From Acidovorax sp. (lineage in GTDB: Bacteria; Pseudomonadota; Gammaproteobacteria; Burkholderiales; Burkholderiaceae_C): DNA of 64,000 bases. The notes beneath the pieces are model-generated. The model had not been told where the DNA came from. It saw only the letters and a list, made by a program, of their open reading frames with translations, and searched no databases. Below are positions 54,714 through 63,909 of this stretch, in pieces. Made by a program: the position numbers and the translations under genes. Each line of letters opens with the position of its first letter. Position 1 is the first letter of the stretch. Where the stretch lies: NCBI RefSeq assembly GCF_021287135.1, contig NZ_JAJTBB010000079.1, positions 1-64,000 on the forward strand, read 5' to 3'.

Positions 54714-54756
54714 TTAAGATCGGCCTTAACTTAGATCAAATGGATTGATTCCATTT
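54714..54756. promoter_or_regulatory. Candidate LysR operator pair in the divergent promoter
   Basis: Two perfect inverted repeats in an AT-rich stretch: TTAAG-ATCGGC-CTTAA at 54714-54729 and AAATGGA-TTGAT-TCCATTT at 54738-54756. GATC-flanked half sites continue to 54781. LysR regulators usually use a recognition and an activation site of this spacing. Assignment is by position and symmetry. Confidence 0.5.
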
Positions 54757-54850
54757 GCAGTATTGATCCCATGAATAGATCAAGGGCTCCGCAGCCGCCT
54801 GCCGTACTTGGCGGGGCGCTCAGTAAGAAGCCTTCACCGATGCCCCGCCC

Positions 54851-55762
54851 ATGCGCTTCAACAAACTGGACCTGAACCTGCTCGTGGCACTGGACGCCCT
54901 GCTCACCGAGCGCAGCATCAGCCGCGCCGGAGAGCGCCTGCATCTGAGCCAGCCGGCCACCAGCAACGCGCTGGCGCGTTTGCGCACCTATTTCGACGAT
55001 GAACTGCTGGTGCAGCAAGGCCGTACCATGGTGCTGACACCGCGTGCCGAGGGGCTGGTGGACCCCGTGCGCGAGGTCCTGATGCGCATCGACAGCACCA
55101 TTGCCGAGAAGCCCAGGTTCGACCCCGGCACCTCCACCCGCAGCTTCATCCTGCTGGTGTCCGATTTCACGACCACGGTGCTCATGCAACCGCTGATCGA
55201 GCAGCTGTTCCAGGAAGCGCCCGGGGTGCAGCTGCACCTGCGCGCCCAGAACAATCGGCCTGTGGAGCAACTGGAGGAATACGGGGCCGACATCCTCATC
55301 ATTCCCGAGCAGTACGCCTCGCCCCGGCACCCGAGCGTCACGCTGTTCGAGGAAACCTACCTGTGCGTTACCTGGGAAGGCAACCCCCATGTCACCAACG
55401 CCCTGGGCTTTGACGACTACCTGGCCGCCGGCCATGTGGTGGCCGACTATTCGGGCGCGCGGCACATTCCGGCGTTCGACGGCTGGTTTCTGGAACGCTT
55501 CGGAGTGAAGCGGCGCATCGAGATCTCGGCGCCCACCATGGCCGCCCTGCCCAGCCTGGTCGTTGGCACCCACCGTGTGGCCACGGTGCACAAACGCATC
55601 GCCCTGCGCGCCGTTCAGCTGGGTCTGCCCGTGCGCATCTGGGAGCCGCCCCTGGAGATTCCGCCCATGCGCCAGAAGCTGCAATGGCACCGGCATCGCG
55701 ACAAAGACCCGGGGCTGGAGTGGCTGCGCGAGCGGGCCATGGCCGTGGCAACGCGCATCTAG
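54851..55762 (+). CDS. LysR-family regulator of the catabolic operon (NodD-like)
   Basis: A 303-residue regulator. The start MRFNKLDLNLLVALDALLTE with LSQPATSNALARLRTYF is the NodD/NahR-type helix-turn-helix. The rest is an effector-binding domain (SFILLVSDFTTTVLMQPL). It is divergent from the outer-membrane channel gene and has palindromes in between, so it almost surely controls the 14-gene operon, with a pathway compound as inducer. Confidence 0.9.
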   Translation: MRFNKLDLNLLVALDALLTERSISRAGERLHLSQPATSNALARLRTYFDDELLVQQGRTMVLTPRAEGLVDPVREVLMRIDSTIAEKPRFDPGTSTRSFILLVSDFTTTVLMQPLIEQLFQEAPGVQLHLRAQNNRPVEQLEEYGADILIIPEQYASPRHPSVTLFEETYLCVTWEGNPHVTNALGFDDYLAAGHVVADYSGARHIPAFDGWFLERFGVKRRIEISAPTMAALPSLVVGTHRVATVHKRIALRAVQLGLPVRIWEPPLEIPPMRQKLQWHRHRDKDPGLEWLRERAMAVATRI

Positions 55763-55869
55763 CTGCGCAAAATGTCCCGTTTTGACCGGAAACCTGGCCT
55801 AACGCCACCGTCACCACCGGGGTGCGCAATCCACAATCGGTCCCCATCCACGGTCCCTTCCGCAACACC

Positions 55870-56784
55870 ATGCCCTCGCCTCTGCGCCCCCGCGACCTTG
55901 CCCTGGCCCTGCTCGTCATCCTGGTCTGGGGCGTGAACTTCGCCGTCATCAAGGTCGGTGTGGCCGATGTTCCGCCCATGCTGCTGGGTGCGCTGCGGTA
56001 TCTGCTGGCGGCCTTTCCGGCGCTGCTGTTCGTGCGGCCGCCCAAGGTGCCGTTTCGGCTGTATGCGCTCTACGGCATGACGATGGCCGTGGGCCAGTTT
56101 GCGCTGCTGTTCACGGCCATCCACATCGGCATGCCCTCGGGCCTGGCCTCGCTGGTGCTGCAGGCGCAATCGTTCTTCACGCTGCTGCTGGCGGCTTGGT
56201 GGCTACGCGAGCCGTGGCACGGCAACCAGGTGGCGGGCCTGGTGCTGGCGGCTGCGGGGCTGGTGCTGATCGGCAGCGCGCACGGGGCCTCCATGCCGCT
56301 GGCAGGCTTTGCGCTCACCGTGGCCGCCGCTGCGATGTGGGGCTGCGGGAACATCGTGACCCGCGCCGTGGGCCGGTACGGGCCCATGAACCAGTTTGCG
56401 TTCATCGTGTGGTCAAGCCTGGTGGCGCCCCTGCCCTTCGTGGCGCTCTCGCTGTGGATCGACGGCCCGGGTGCTGTGCTGTCTGCTGTACAACACCTGT
56501 CGCTGCGTTCCATGGCCGCGGTGGCGTACATCGCATGGATCTCCACGCTGCTGGGCTTTGGCCTGTGGACCTACCTCATGTCGCGCTACCCCGTGAACCG
56601 CGTGGCGCCCTTCACCCTGCTGGTGCCGGTGGTGGGGCTGACGACGGGCTGGCTGGTGTTTGGCGAGGCGCTGCAGCCGGTGCACTTTGCGGGCGCCGGG
56701 CTGTTGATGGCCGGGCTGGTGGTGAATGTGTTCGGAGGGCCGGTGTGGTCGCTGCTCAAGAGCCGGGTGCGCCCTGCCGCTTGA
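55870..56784 (+). CDS. EamA-family (DMT) exporter
   Basis: A 304-residue inner-membrane protein of ten segments in two EamA repeats (ILVWGVNFAVIKVGVADVPP, and AAAMWGCGNIVTRAVG). E. coli EamA exports O-acetylserine and cysteine. The ATG at 55870 gives a standard short N-terminus; a start at 55822 is possible. It ends 3 bp before the convergent acdR gene. Confidence 0.88.
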   Translation: MPSPLRPRDLALALLVILVWGVNFAVIKVGVADVPPMLLGALRYLLAAFPALLFVRPPKVPFRLYALYGMTMAVGQFALLFTAIHIGMPSGLASLVLQAQSFFTLLLAAWWLREPWHGNQVAGLVLAAAGLVLIGSAHGASMPLAGFALTVAAAAMWGCGNIVTRAVGRYGPMNQFAFIVWSSLVAPLPFVALSLWIDGPGAVLSAVQHLSLRSMAAVAYIAWISTLLGFGLWTYLMSRYPVNRVAPFTLLVPVVGLTTGWLVFGEALQPVHFAGAGLLMAGLVVNVFGGPVWSLLKSRVRPAA

Positions 56785-56787
56785 GGG

Positions 56788-57303
56788 TCACACCGCCAGC
56801 GGCAGCTCAGTGGTGGACAACACATTGCGCAGCACCATGAACGACCGCACCTGCCGCACCCCCGGCAGGTAGAGCAGCTGCTCGGCGTGCAGCCGGTTGA
56901 AGCTGTCGTTGTCGCGCGTGCGCACCAGCATGAAGTAGTCGAACTCGCCGGTGACCACATGGCACTCCATGCAGCCGGAGACCTTGGCCGCCGCCTTTTC
57001 GAACTCGGCAAACGACTCGGGCGTGGAGCGGTCCAGCACCACGCCAATCATCACCAGCATGCCCGCGCCCACGGCGCGTGGGCTCAGCAGCGCCACCACC
57101 TTGTCGATCAGCCCCAGCCGCTTGAGGCGCTCCACCCGGCGCAGGCAGGCGGGGGGGCTCAGGTGCACCTTGGCGGCCAGCGCTACGTTCGACAGCGACG
57201 CGTCGCGCTGCAGCTGGCGCAGGATGGCCCGGTCGGTGCGGTCCAGCTCGGCAGACAGGTCCACCGGCGGCACATTCTGCTGACGAACTTTTGTTGTGCT
57301 CAT
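56788..57303 (-). CDS. acdR: Lrp/AsnC-family regulator AcdR
   Basis: A 171-residue regulator with an N-terminal helix-turn-helix ([23 protein letters not shown]) and a C-terminal RAM ligand domain ([16 protein letters not shown]). It is divergent from acdS, the normal place of AcdR, which activates ACC deaminase under low oxygen or in the presence of substrate. The palindrome at 57303-57317 touches its start codon and suggests autoregulation. Confidence 0.9.
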   Translation of the reverse strand: MSTTKVRQQNVPPVDLSAELDRTDRAILRQLQRDASLSNVALAAKVHLSPPACLRRVERLKRLGLIDKVVALLSPRAVGAGMLVMIGVVLDRSTPESFAEFEKAAAKVSGCMECHVVTGEFDYFMLVRTRDNDSFNRLHAEQLLYLPGVRQVRSFMVLRNVLSTTELPLAV

Positions 57304-57317
57304 TTCAATAATTGAAA
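57303..57317. promoter_or_regulatory. Palindrome at the acdR start
   Basis: TTTCAA-TAA-TTGAAA, perfect 6-bp arms, in an AT-rich acdR-acdS divergent region of 160 bp. A likely AcdR (Lrp-type) site. Confidence 0.5.
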
Positions 57318-57463
57318 AATTCAGTGAGGCAATATTCTCTTTCACAACACTGAAAAGCCAAAAATTCACCCAACTTTGCAACCACCTGACGCACCCGTTT
57401 TCCTACGATGAAGGCATGGCAGACGCCCCGTCTGCGCTCCGTCACCGCTTGAGGAAAACCGCC

Positions 57464-58480
57464 ATGAACCTGCAGAAATTTGAACGCCACCCGCTCACCT
57501 TTGGCCCCTCGCCCATCACCCCGCTCAAGCGCTTGTCGGCCCACCTGGGCGGCAAGGTGCACCTGTATGCCAAGCGGGAGGACTGCAACTCGGGCCTGGC
57601 CTTCGGCGGCAACAAGACGCGCAAGCTCGAATACCTGATCCCCGAGGCCATCAAAGGCGGCTACGACACACTGGTGTCGATTGGCGGCATCCAGTCCAAC
57701 CAGACGCGCCAGGTGGCTGCCGTGGCGGCCCACCTGGGCATGAAGTGCGTGCTGGTGCAGGAGAACTGGGTGAACTACTCCGACGCGGTGTACGACCGCG
57801 TGGGCAACATCGAGATGAGCCGCATCATGGGCGCCGATGTGCGCCTGGACGCAGCGGGCTTTGACATCGGCATCCGCCCCAGCTGGGAGCAGGCGATGGA
57901 GGACGTGAAGAAGGCCGGCGGCAAGCCCTTCCCGATTCCCGCAGGCTGCTCGGAGCACCCCTACGGCGGCCTGGGCTTCGTGGGTTTCGCCGAGGAAGTG
58001 CGCCAGCAGGAGAAGGAGCTGGGCTTTCAGTTTGACTACATCGTCGTGTGCTCGGTCACGGGCAGCACGCAGGCGGGCATGGTGGTGGGTTTTGCGGCCG
58101 ATGGCCGCGCGCGCAAGGTGATCGGCATCGACGCCTCGGCCAAGCCCGCGCAGACGCACGCGCAGATTCTGCGCATCGCCCAGAACACGGCCAAGCTGGT
58201 GGAACTGGGCCAGGAGATCACCGCCGAGGACGTGGTGCTGGACACGCGTTACGGCGGCCCCGAATACGGCCTGCCCAACGAAGGCACGCTGGAAGCCATC
58301 CGCCTGTGCGCGCGCCAGGAAGGCATGCTCACCGACCCGGTGTACGAAGGCAAGTCCATGCACGGGATGATCGACAGGGTGCGCAAGGGCGAATTCCCCG
58401 AAGGCTCCCGCGTGCTGTATGCGCACCTGGGAGGGGTGCCGGCGCTCAACGCCTACAGCTTTCTTTTTCGCAACGGCTGA
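57464..58480 (+). CDS. acdS: 1-Aminocyclopropane-1-carboxylate deaminase
   Basis: A 338-residue PLP enzyme that splits the ethylene precursor ACC to 2-oxobutyrate and ammonia. The PLP lysine is K51 in GGNKTRK. E295 and L322, which separate true ACC deaminases from D-cysteine desulfhydrases, are both present (VYEGKS, AHLGGVP). The length is exactly that of characterised AcdS. The enzyme lets plant-associated bacteria lower host ethylene. Divergent acdR confirms the identity. Confidence 0.97.
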   Translation: MNLQKFERHPLTFGPSPITPLKRLSAHLGGKVHLYAKREDCNSGLAFGGNKTRKLEYLIPEAIKGGYDTLVSIGGIQSNQTRQVAAVAAHLGMKCVLVQENWVNYSDAVYDRVGNIEMSRIMGADVRLDAAGFDIGIRPSWEQAMEDVKKAGGKPFPIPAGCSEHPYGGLGFVGFAEEVRQQEKELGFQFDYIVVCSVTGSTQAGMVVGFAADGRARKVIGIDASAKPAQTHAQILRIAQNTAKLVELGQEITAEDVVLDTRYGGPEYGLPNEGTLEAIRLCARQEGMLTDPVYEGKSMHGMIDRVRKGEFPEGSRVLYAHLGGVPALNAYSFLFRNG

Positions 58481-58592
58481 GCCCCTGAACGAACAGCAGC
58501 GGCTGGCCCGGCTGGCCGCGCTGTCGGTGATCTAAGCGACCATTCCTCGCAGGGACCTTTCGCCTCCTGCGCCTGAATCCAAGGAGCGCCCC

Positions 58593-59591
58593 ATGATGTG
58601 CCTGAAGCTTGACCGACGCAGCAGCCTGGTTCTCTGCGCCGCAGCCCTTGTGGGATCGACCTTCGGCACGGCGCAGCCTGCGCGTGCGGAGGGCTTTCCC
58701 GCCAAGCCGGTGCAGCTCGTTGTGCCCTTCCCGCCCGGCGGGGCGGTGGACATCGTGGGCCGGCTGATCAGCAAGAAGCTGGGCGACCGGCTGGGCCAGC
58801 CCGTGGTGATTGAAAACAAGGCCGGCGCCGGCACGGTGGTGGGGGCAGGCTACGTGGCCAACGCGCCCGCCGATGGCTACACGCTGCTGATCAGTTCCGG
58901 CTCGACCTTCACCGTGAACCCGGCGCTGCAGGCCAAGCTGCCCTACGACCCCGTCAAAAGCTACGAACCCATTGGCAGGGTGGCCCGCGTGCCCTTGATT
59001 CTGCTGGCGAACCGCGACGTGCCGGTGGGCAGCCTCCAGCAGCTGATCGCCGCCGTACAGCGCACGCCCGACAAGTATTCGTACGGGTCCTTCGGCAACG
59101 GCACCACGGGGCACTTCGCGGCGGAACTGACCTGGTCGGCCGCGGGCATCAAGCTCATGCATGTGCCCTACCGGGGCAGCGCGCCAGCGATGGCGGACCT
59201 GATGGGCGGGCAGATCCCGTTCACCATCGACACCGTGGCCGCCGCGCTGCCGCAGCTCAAGGCGGGCAAGATCAAGGCGATTGCCGTCACCGGCGCCACA
59301 CGCGCCACGCAGCTGCCCGACGTCCCCACGGTGGCGGAAAGCGGCTTCGCGGGCTTTGCCGCCGACTCCTGGTTGGCCGTGGTGGCGCCGCGGGGACTGC
59401 CCGTGGAGGCCAAGGCCAAGCTGCACAAGGCGCTGGCCGACACCCTGGCGGACGCCGACATCCGCAACAAGCTGGTGGCCAGCGGTCTGGAGCCCGCTTA
59501 TGCGCCCGGCGACGCGGTGCTGGCGCAGATTGAGGACGAACTGCCGCGCATGCGCGCGATCGCGCAGCGGGCGCAGATCCGCGCGGAGTGA
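58593..59591 (+). CDS. Bug/TctC-family solute-binding protein (receptor 6)
   Basis: A 332-residue periplasmic receptor with a signal peptide ending QPARAEG and the blocks LVVPFPPGGAVDIVGR, VVIENKAGAGTVVG and VPYRGSAPAMAD. It lies 112 bp after acdS on the same strand; a shared role in uptake of the acdS substrate is possible but not shown. Confidence 0.92.
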   Translation: MMCLKLDRRSSLVLCAAALVGSTFGTAQPARAEGFPAKPVQLVVPFPPGGAVDIVGRLISKKLGDRLGQPVVIENKAGAGTVVGAGYVANAPADGYTLLISSGSTFTVNPALQAKLPYDPVKSYEPIGRVARVPLILLANRDVPVGSLQQLIAAVQRTPDKYSYGSFGNGTTGHFAAELTWSAAGIKLMHVPYRGSAPAMADLMGGQIPFTIDTVAAALPQLKAGKIKAIAVTGATRATQLPDVPTVAESGFAGFAADSWLAVVAPRGLPVEAKAKLHKALADTLADADIRNKLVASGLEPAYAPGDAVLAQIEDELPRMRAIAQRAQIRAE

Positions 59592-59613
59592 ACGCGGCAG
59601 GGCGCAGCGCGAA

Positions 59614-60150
59614 TCAACCCCGCAGCCAGGCCAGCATGTGCGGATAGGCCGGCGGCCCACCGGCCACCCCCTGCGCCGGCAGCAGGGTCAGCCCCGCAGC
59701 GGCCAGGCCGGAGGCTCCCAGGTACACCCCCAACTCGAACGTGGTGCGCAGCCCGGCCGAGCGACCGTGGTAGCCGCCGTCATGGAACAGCACGGCGGAC
59801 TCCAACCCCAGGTGTTGCAGCGCGGCCCAGGCCCACGCCGTGGCTTCGATCTCGCCGCCGTGCGGCACCGGCGGCAGTTCGGCAAGGTCATCGTCCATGT
59901 CCGAACGCAGGGCCGCGGGCACGACCGCCAGGTGGCCCGCCTCGTGCAGCAGGTCGCCGGGCCAGCGCAGGCGAGCACGGTCCACGCGCAGGCCGCCACG
60001 CTCGATGCGGATGCCGGGCAGGAAGCTGCCCTCAGGCACCTCGGCCTCGCAGACGGCAATGCCGATGTCGCGCAGGAAGCAGATGATGTGGTCGGTCACT
60101 GCGCCGTGGGGTGCTGCCGCGGCGACAGATGCGTTGTCGCGGTCCATCAT
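59614..60150 (-). CDS. HEAGH-motif protein of unknown function
   Basis: A 178-residue cytoplasmic-looking protein with a zincin-type H69-E-A-G-H73 motif in DLLHEAGHLAVVP, followed by acidic residues (DMDDDLAELPP) and EIEATAWAWAA that could supply a third ligand. The start overlaps the stop of the acyltransferase fusion by 4 bp. A second ATG lies 3 bp later. No family name recognised. A small metalloprotease linked to membrane-lipid genes is a reasonable guess. Confidence 0.75.
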   Translation of the reverse strand: MMDRDNASVAAAAPHGAVTDHIICFLRDIGIAVCEAEVPEGSFLPGIRIERGGLRVDRARLRWPGDLLHEAGHLAVVPAALRSDMDDDLAELPPVPHGGEIEATAWAWAALQHLGLESAVLFHDGGYHGRSAGLRTTFELGVYLGASGLAAAGLTLLPAQGVAGGPPAYPHMLAWLRG

Positions 60151-62084
60151 GCTTGCAGCAAGTCCGCGACCTGGCTGCGCAGCAGCGCCGGCTGCACCTG
60201 GGCGGGCGCCACCGGCCGGCCCACATTGAGGCCCACGCGGTTGAAGAAGCCGCGCCGGAAGGGCCGCACCATGGCGCCGCCCTGCTCGATGCGGCTGAAG
60301 TACGAGCCCCACAGGTTGGTCAGCGCCATGGGGATCACCGGCGCCTCGACGCCTTCGGCCTGGGCGCGCTCGATGATCTTCATGATGCCGCCCTTGAACT
60401 CCTGCAGCTGCCCGTCGCGGGTGATGCCGCCCTCGGGGAAGATGGCCAGCAGGTCGCCCTCGCGCAGCACCTGGGCCGCGCGGTCGAACGCCGCCTCGTA
60501 GGTGGCGGGGTCTTCCTTGTAAGGCGCGATCGGGATGGCCTTGGCCAGGCGGAACAACCAGCCCAGCACCGGCACGCGGAAGATGCGGTGGTCCATCACG
60601 AAGTAAATGGGCCGGGGGCTGGCGGCCATGAGCAGCACCGCGTCCACAAAACTCACGTGGTTGCACGCCAGAATGGCCGCGCCCGCCGTGGGCAGGTGCT
60701 CGTCGCCTTGTACCTTGAAGCGGTACACAAAGCGCGACGACACCCAGGCCACGAAGCGCAGCAGGTATTCGGGCACGAGCAGGAAGATGTAGGCCGCCAC
60801 CACCGCGTTGGCGATGCCGGTGAACAAGAAGATCTGCGGCACGGTAAAGCCCGCCCCCAGCAGCGCGCCGGCGATGAGCGAACTGGCGATCATGAACAGC
60901 GCATTGAGGATGTTGTTGGCCGCGATGATGCGCGCGCGGTGCGTGGGCTGGCTGCGCATCTGGATCAGCGCGTACATGGGCACGCTGTACAGGCCGGCAA
61001 ATAGGCTGAGCAGGGCCAGGTCCAGCATCACGCGCCAGTGCGCGCCCTGGGCCAGAAAGGCCGCCAGGCCCATGACTTCCGACGGCGGCAGCGCGCGCGA
61101 CGCGAAGTACAGGTCGATGGAGAACACGCTCATGCCGATGGCGCCCAGCGGCACCAGGCCGATCTCCACGTGGCGGCGCGAGAGCACTTCGCACAGCAGC
61201 GAGCCGATGCCGATGCCGATGGAGAACACCACCAGCAGCAGTGAGGCCACCTGCTCATTGCCATGCAGCACGTTCTTGGCCAGGCTGGGAAACTGGCTCA
61301 GGAACACGGCGCCGAAGAACCACATCCAGCTGATGCCCAGCAGCGAGCGGAACACCACCACGTTGCCGTGCGCGAGCTTGAGGTTGCGCCAGGTCTCCGA
61401 GAACGGGTTCCAGTTGATGGTCAGGCCCGGGTCGGTGGCCGGCGCGGAGGGGATGAACTGCGCCACCGCGCGCCCCACCAGCGCCGCCGCCACACAGGCA
61501 ATGGCCACCGTGGTGTGGCCGATGCCCGGCAGGGCCACCAGCAGGCCCCCTGCCACGTTGCCCAGCAGGATGGCCACGAAGGTGCCCATCTCGACCATGC
61601 CGTTGCCGCCCGTCAGCTCCCGCTCGTTCAGCACCTGGGGCATGTAGGCGAACTTCACCGGCCCGAACAGCGTGGAATGCACGCCCATGAGGAAGGTGCA
61701 CAGCAGCAGCACCGGCACGTTGCCCCGCACAAAGCCAAAGGCCGCCACCAGCATGATGGCGATCTCCAGGTTCTTCACGAAGCGGATCATCTTCGTTTTG
61801 TCGTACTTGTCGGTCAGCTGGCCCGAGGTGGCCGAGAACAGCAGGAACGGCAGGATGAACAGCGCGCCGATCACCAGGCCCGCCATGGCGGGCGGCATCC
61901 AGTCCACGCTGAGCTGGTAGGTCACCATCACCGTGAAGGCGAACTTGAACAGGTTGTCGTTGGCCGCGCCCGAGAACTGCGTCCAGAAGAACGGCGCGAA
62001 GCGGCGCTGGCGCAGCAGGGCGAACTGGTTGGGCTCGCCGTGCGCCGATGGCTCGGTGGTGGAGTGCCCGGGTTGGGGGGTCAT
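60147..62084 (-). CDS. LplT-like MFS carrier fused to a PlsC-type acyltransferase
   Basis: A 645-residue fusion. Residues ~20-425 are a 12-segment MFS similar to the lysophospholipid flippase LplT (QFSGAANDNLFKFAFTVMV at the start). Residues ~440-645 are a glycerolipid acyltransferase with NHVSFVDA as the HX4D motif and FPEGG as the substrate motif. It would flip and re-acylate lysophospholipid in one chain, like the lplT-aas pair of E. coli but without the acyl-ACP synthetase domain. GAGGAG stands before the ATG at 62084; an in-frame ATG 45 bp upstream is less likely. Confidence 0.92.
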   Translation of the reverse strand: MTPQPGHSTTEPSAHGEPNQFALLRQRRFAPFFWTQFSGAANDNLFKFAFTVMVTYQLSVDWMPPAMAGLVIGALFILPFLLFSATSGQLTDKYDKTKMIRFVKNLEIAIMLVAAFGFVRGNVPVLLLCTFLMGVHSTLFGPVKFAYMPQVLNERELTGGNGMVEMGTFVAILLGNVAGGLLVALPGIGHTTVAIACVAAALVGRAVAQFIPSAPATDPGLTINWNPFSETWRNLKLAHGNVVVFRSLLGISWMWFFGAVFLSQFPSLAKNVLHGNEQVASLLLVVFSIGIGIGSLLCEVLSRRHVEIGLVPLGAIGMSVFSIDLYFASRALPPSEVMGLAAFLAQGAHWRVMLDLALLSLFAGLYSVPMYALIQMRSQPTHRARIIAANNILNALFMIASSLIAGALLGAGFTVPQIFLFTGIANAVVAAYIFLLVPEYLLRFVAWVSSRFVYRFKVQGDEHLPTAGAAILACNHVSFVDAVLLMAASPRPIYFVMDHRIFRVPVLGWLFRLAKAIPIAPYKEDPATYEAAFDRAAQVLREGDLLAIFPEGGITRDGQLQEFKGGIMKIIERAQAEGVEAPVIPMALTNLWGSYFSRIEQGGAMVRPFRRGFFNRVGLNVGRPVAPAQVQPALLRSQVADLLQA

Positions 62085-62128
62085 GAAGTACTTCTCCTCA
62101 CGTCTTGTTGTGTGGTGGGGGTGCTGCA

Positions 62129-62986
62129 TTACGTGCGCCCCGCACGGTGCCCGCCATTCTGCATGCGGGCGGTCGCCCAGGGCCGGGCCGTATAGCGGCT
62201 GTGGTGCAGACGCGCCATGGCCCGCAGCAGGGGCCAGGCCGCACCGGCGGCTAGCAAGTGCTTGAGCGTGTGGCCGGACACCCAGTGGCCCGTGGCCTCG
62301 AACACCGCGTGGTCCGCCCCTTCCAGCACCTTCGCGGCCGCGTACCAGGCGATCACGGCGCCCAGCGGCAGGGCCAGTGCGCCATGGCGGTGCGGCTGCC
62401 ACGCCAGCACCAGCACCACGGCCATGCCGCCCATCTGCACCACGGCCCAGGGCAGCAGATTGCCGGTGTGAGCCCACACCGCCACAGCCGCCGGGCCACC
62501 CACCAGCACGCCCAGCGCCACCGCCACACCCGCCCGGGAGCTGATGCGCCCCACCACCGCCCACCCCAGCAAGCCGGCGAAAGCTACCGCCATGCCCAGG
62601 CGGTCCCACAGCAAGCCGGCGTCCGAAGGCCGCCAGTGGTACACCGTGGAGCCCAGCGCCGTGAGCAGCAGCCCACCAAAGAACAGGCCCACCGTGGCGC
62701 GCGTGGCCCGGCACAGGCGCAACGCACCCAGGCGCCGCAACCACACCAGGCCTGCGACGCCCGCCACGGCAAACGGCAGGTTACTGAGCACGTCCAGCGC
62801 GCAGGGCAAGCCCCACCACGTGCGCTGGTCGGCAAAATCATGCTGGTGCGGGCTGGGTGCCAGCGCAGGCCCCCACACGGCCAACGCGAGCAATACCGCC
62901 AAGGCGGCCAGCAAGCCCCATTCGGAGCACTGGAGGGCTGCGCCATGGCGCGCAGCGGGGGGCAGTGGACGGACAACAGTGTGCAT
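62129..62986 (-). CDS. Ceramidase-like (CREST superfamily) membrane protein
   Basis: A 285-residue protein of about seven transmembrane segments. PCALDVLSNLPFAVAG, GSTVYHWRPSDAGLLWDRLGM and the C-terminal HTLKHLLAAG carry the Ser, His, Asp and HxxxH residues of the alkaline-ceramidase/CREST family. These enzymes are membrane zinc hydrolases. ACGGAGG precedes the ATG at 62986. It shares strand and possibly function (membrane lipids) with the acyltransferase fusion after it. Confidence 0.78.
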   Translation of the reverse strand: MHTVVRPLPPAARHGAALQCSEWGLLAALAVLLALAVWGPALAPSPHQHDFADQRTWWGLPCALDVLSNLPFAVAGVAGLVWLRRLGALRLCRATRATVGLFFGGLLLTALGSTVYHWRPSDAGLLWDRLGMAVAFAGLLGWAVVGRISSRAGVAVALGVLVGGPAAVAVWAHTGNLLPWAVVQMGGMAVVLVLAWQPHRHGALALPLGAVIAWYAAAKVLEGADHAVFEATGHWVSGHTLKHLLAAGAAWPLLRAMARLHHSRYTARPWATARMQNGGHRAGRT

Positions 62987-63088
62987 GGCGGCCTCCGTGG
63001 GCAACAAGAAGAAGATGCCGCGCAGTGTGCAAACGGCCCCCCCTGCAGCCCCTGAAAAGTCGCTCACAAGGCTACCCACGCCACCTAC

Positions 63089-63107
63089 GGTATCCATAAT
63101 CGATACC
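63089..63107. promoter_or_regulatory. Palindrome overlapping a -10-like element before the XRE gene
   Basis: GGTATC-CATAATC-GATACC, ending 1 bp before the ATG at 63109. CATAAT could serve as a -10 box, so the transcript would have almost no leader. A good site for autoregulation by the XRE protein and control of the divergent ceramidase-like gene. Confidence 0.45.
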
Positions 63108-63108
63108 C

Positions 63109-63840
63109 ATGAGCACCACCGCCGATCTCGTTGCCGCCCTGAAAAAGGAACTGAAAACGGCCCAGATGACCTACGCCGACCTGGCGCAGGCGCTGGGCAT
63201 GGCCGAATCCAGCGTCAAGCGCATGCTGGCCAAGGGCGACATGCCGCTGTCGCGCATCGACGCCATCTGTCGCGCGCTGGCACTGGACTTTGCCGACCTG
63301 GCCCGCCGCGTGGCCGACAGCCAGCCGCTGCTCAAGGAACTGAGCCACGAGCAGGAAAAGGCCGTGGTGGCCGACAAGAAGCTGCTGCTCATGGCCATCT
63401 GTGTGCTCAGCCAGTGGACGCTGGAGCAGGTGACCGGCTACTACCGGCTGACCGAGGCGGAAGGCATCAAATACCTCGCGCAGCTCGACCGCATCGGCAT
63501 CATCGAGCTGCGCCCGCTCAACCGCTACCGGCTCAAGCTGGCCAAGACCTTCCGCTGGCGCCCGCACGGACCGGTGATGAACTACTTCCGCGACCACGCG
63601 CTGCTGGACTACTTTGCCGGCGGCTTCGACGGCCCCGGCGAGGGCGTGCTGCTGGTGCACGGCAACATCAGCCGCGGCCTGGCGCCCGCCTTCATGGAGC
63701 GCATGCAGCGCGTAGCGCAGGACTTTGCCCAGCAGCACCTGGCCGACCAGAAACTGCCCGACCGCGAGCGCGAGGGCTACACCCTGCTGCTGGCCATGCG
63801 CAGCTGGGAGTTCGAGGCGTTTGCGCTGATGCGGCGCTGA
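63109..63840 (+). CDS. XRE-family regulator with a C-terminal effector domain
   Basis: A 243-residue protein. Residues ~5-65 are a Cro/CI-type helix-turn-helix (TYADLAQALGMAESSVKRML). The C-terminal ~170 residues have HEQEKAVVADKKLLLMAICVLSQW and VLLVHGNISRGLAPAFMERM, a recurring extension in proteobacterial XRE regulators whose ligand is unknown. Divergent from the ceramidase-like gene. Confidence 0.85.
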   Translation: MSTTADLVAALKKELKTAQMTYADLAQALGMAESSVKRMLAKGDMPLSRIDAICRALALDFADLARRVADSQPLLKELSHEQEKAVVADKKLLLMAICVLSQWTLEQVTGYYRLTEAEGIKYLAQLDRIGIIELRPLNRYRLKLAKTFRWRPHGPVMNYFRDHALLDYFAGGFDGPGEGVLLVHGNISRGLAPAFMERMQRVAQDFAQQHLADQKLPDREREGYTLLLAMRSWEFEAFALMRR

Positions 63841-63860
63841 GCGGCGGCATCGCGCCAATT

Positions 63861-63909
63861 GCTATCTTTTCAATAGCTGCTTGCACTTTACAGACAAGCT
63901 CTAGCGGCC
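63861..63909 (+). repeat. Dispersed palindromic repeat, copy R6
   Basis: GCTATCTTTTCAATAGC, then CTTGCACTTTACAGACAAGC and ending TAGCGGCC, with some drift in the second arm. The remaining ~90 bp to the window edge show no gene. Confidence 0.8.
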
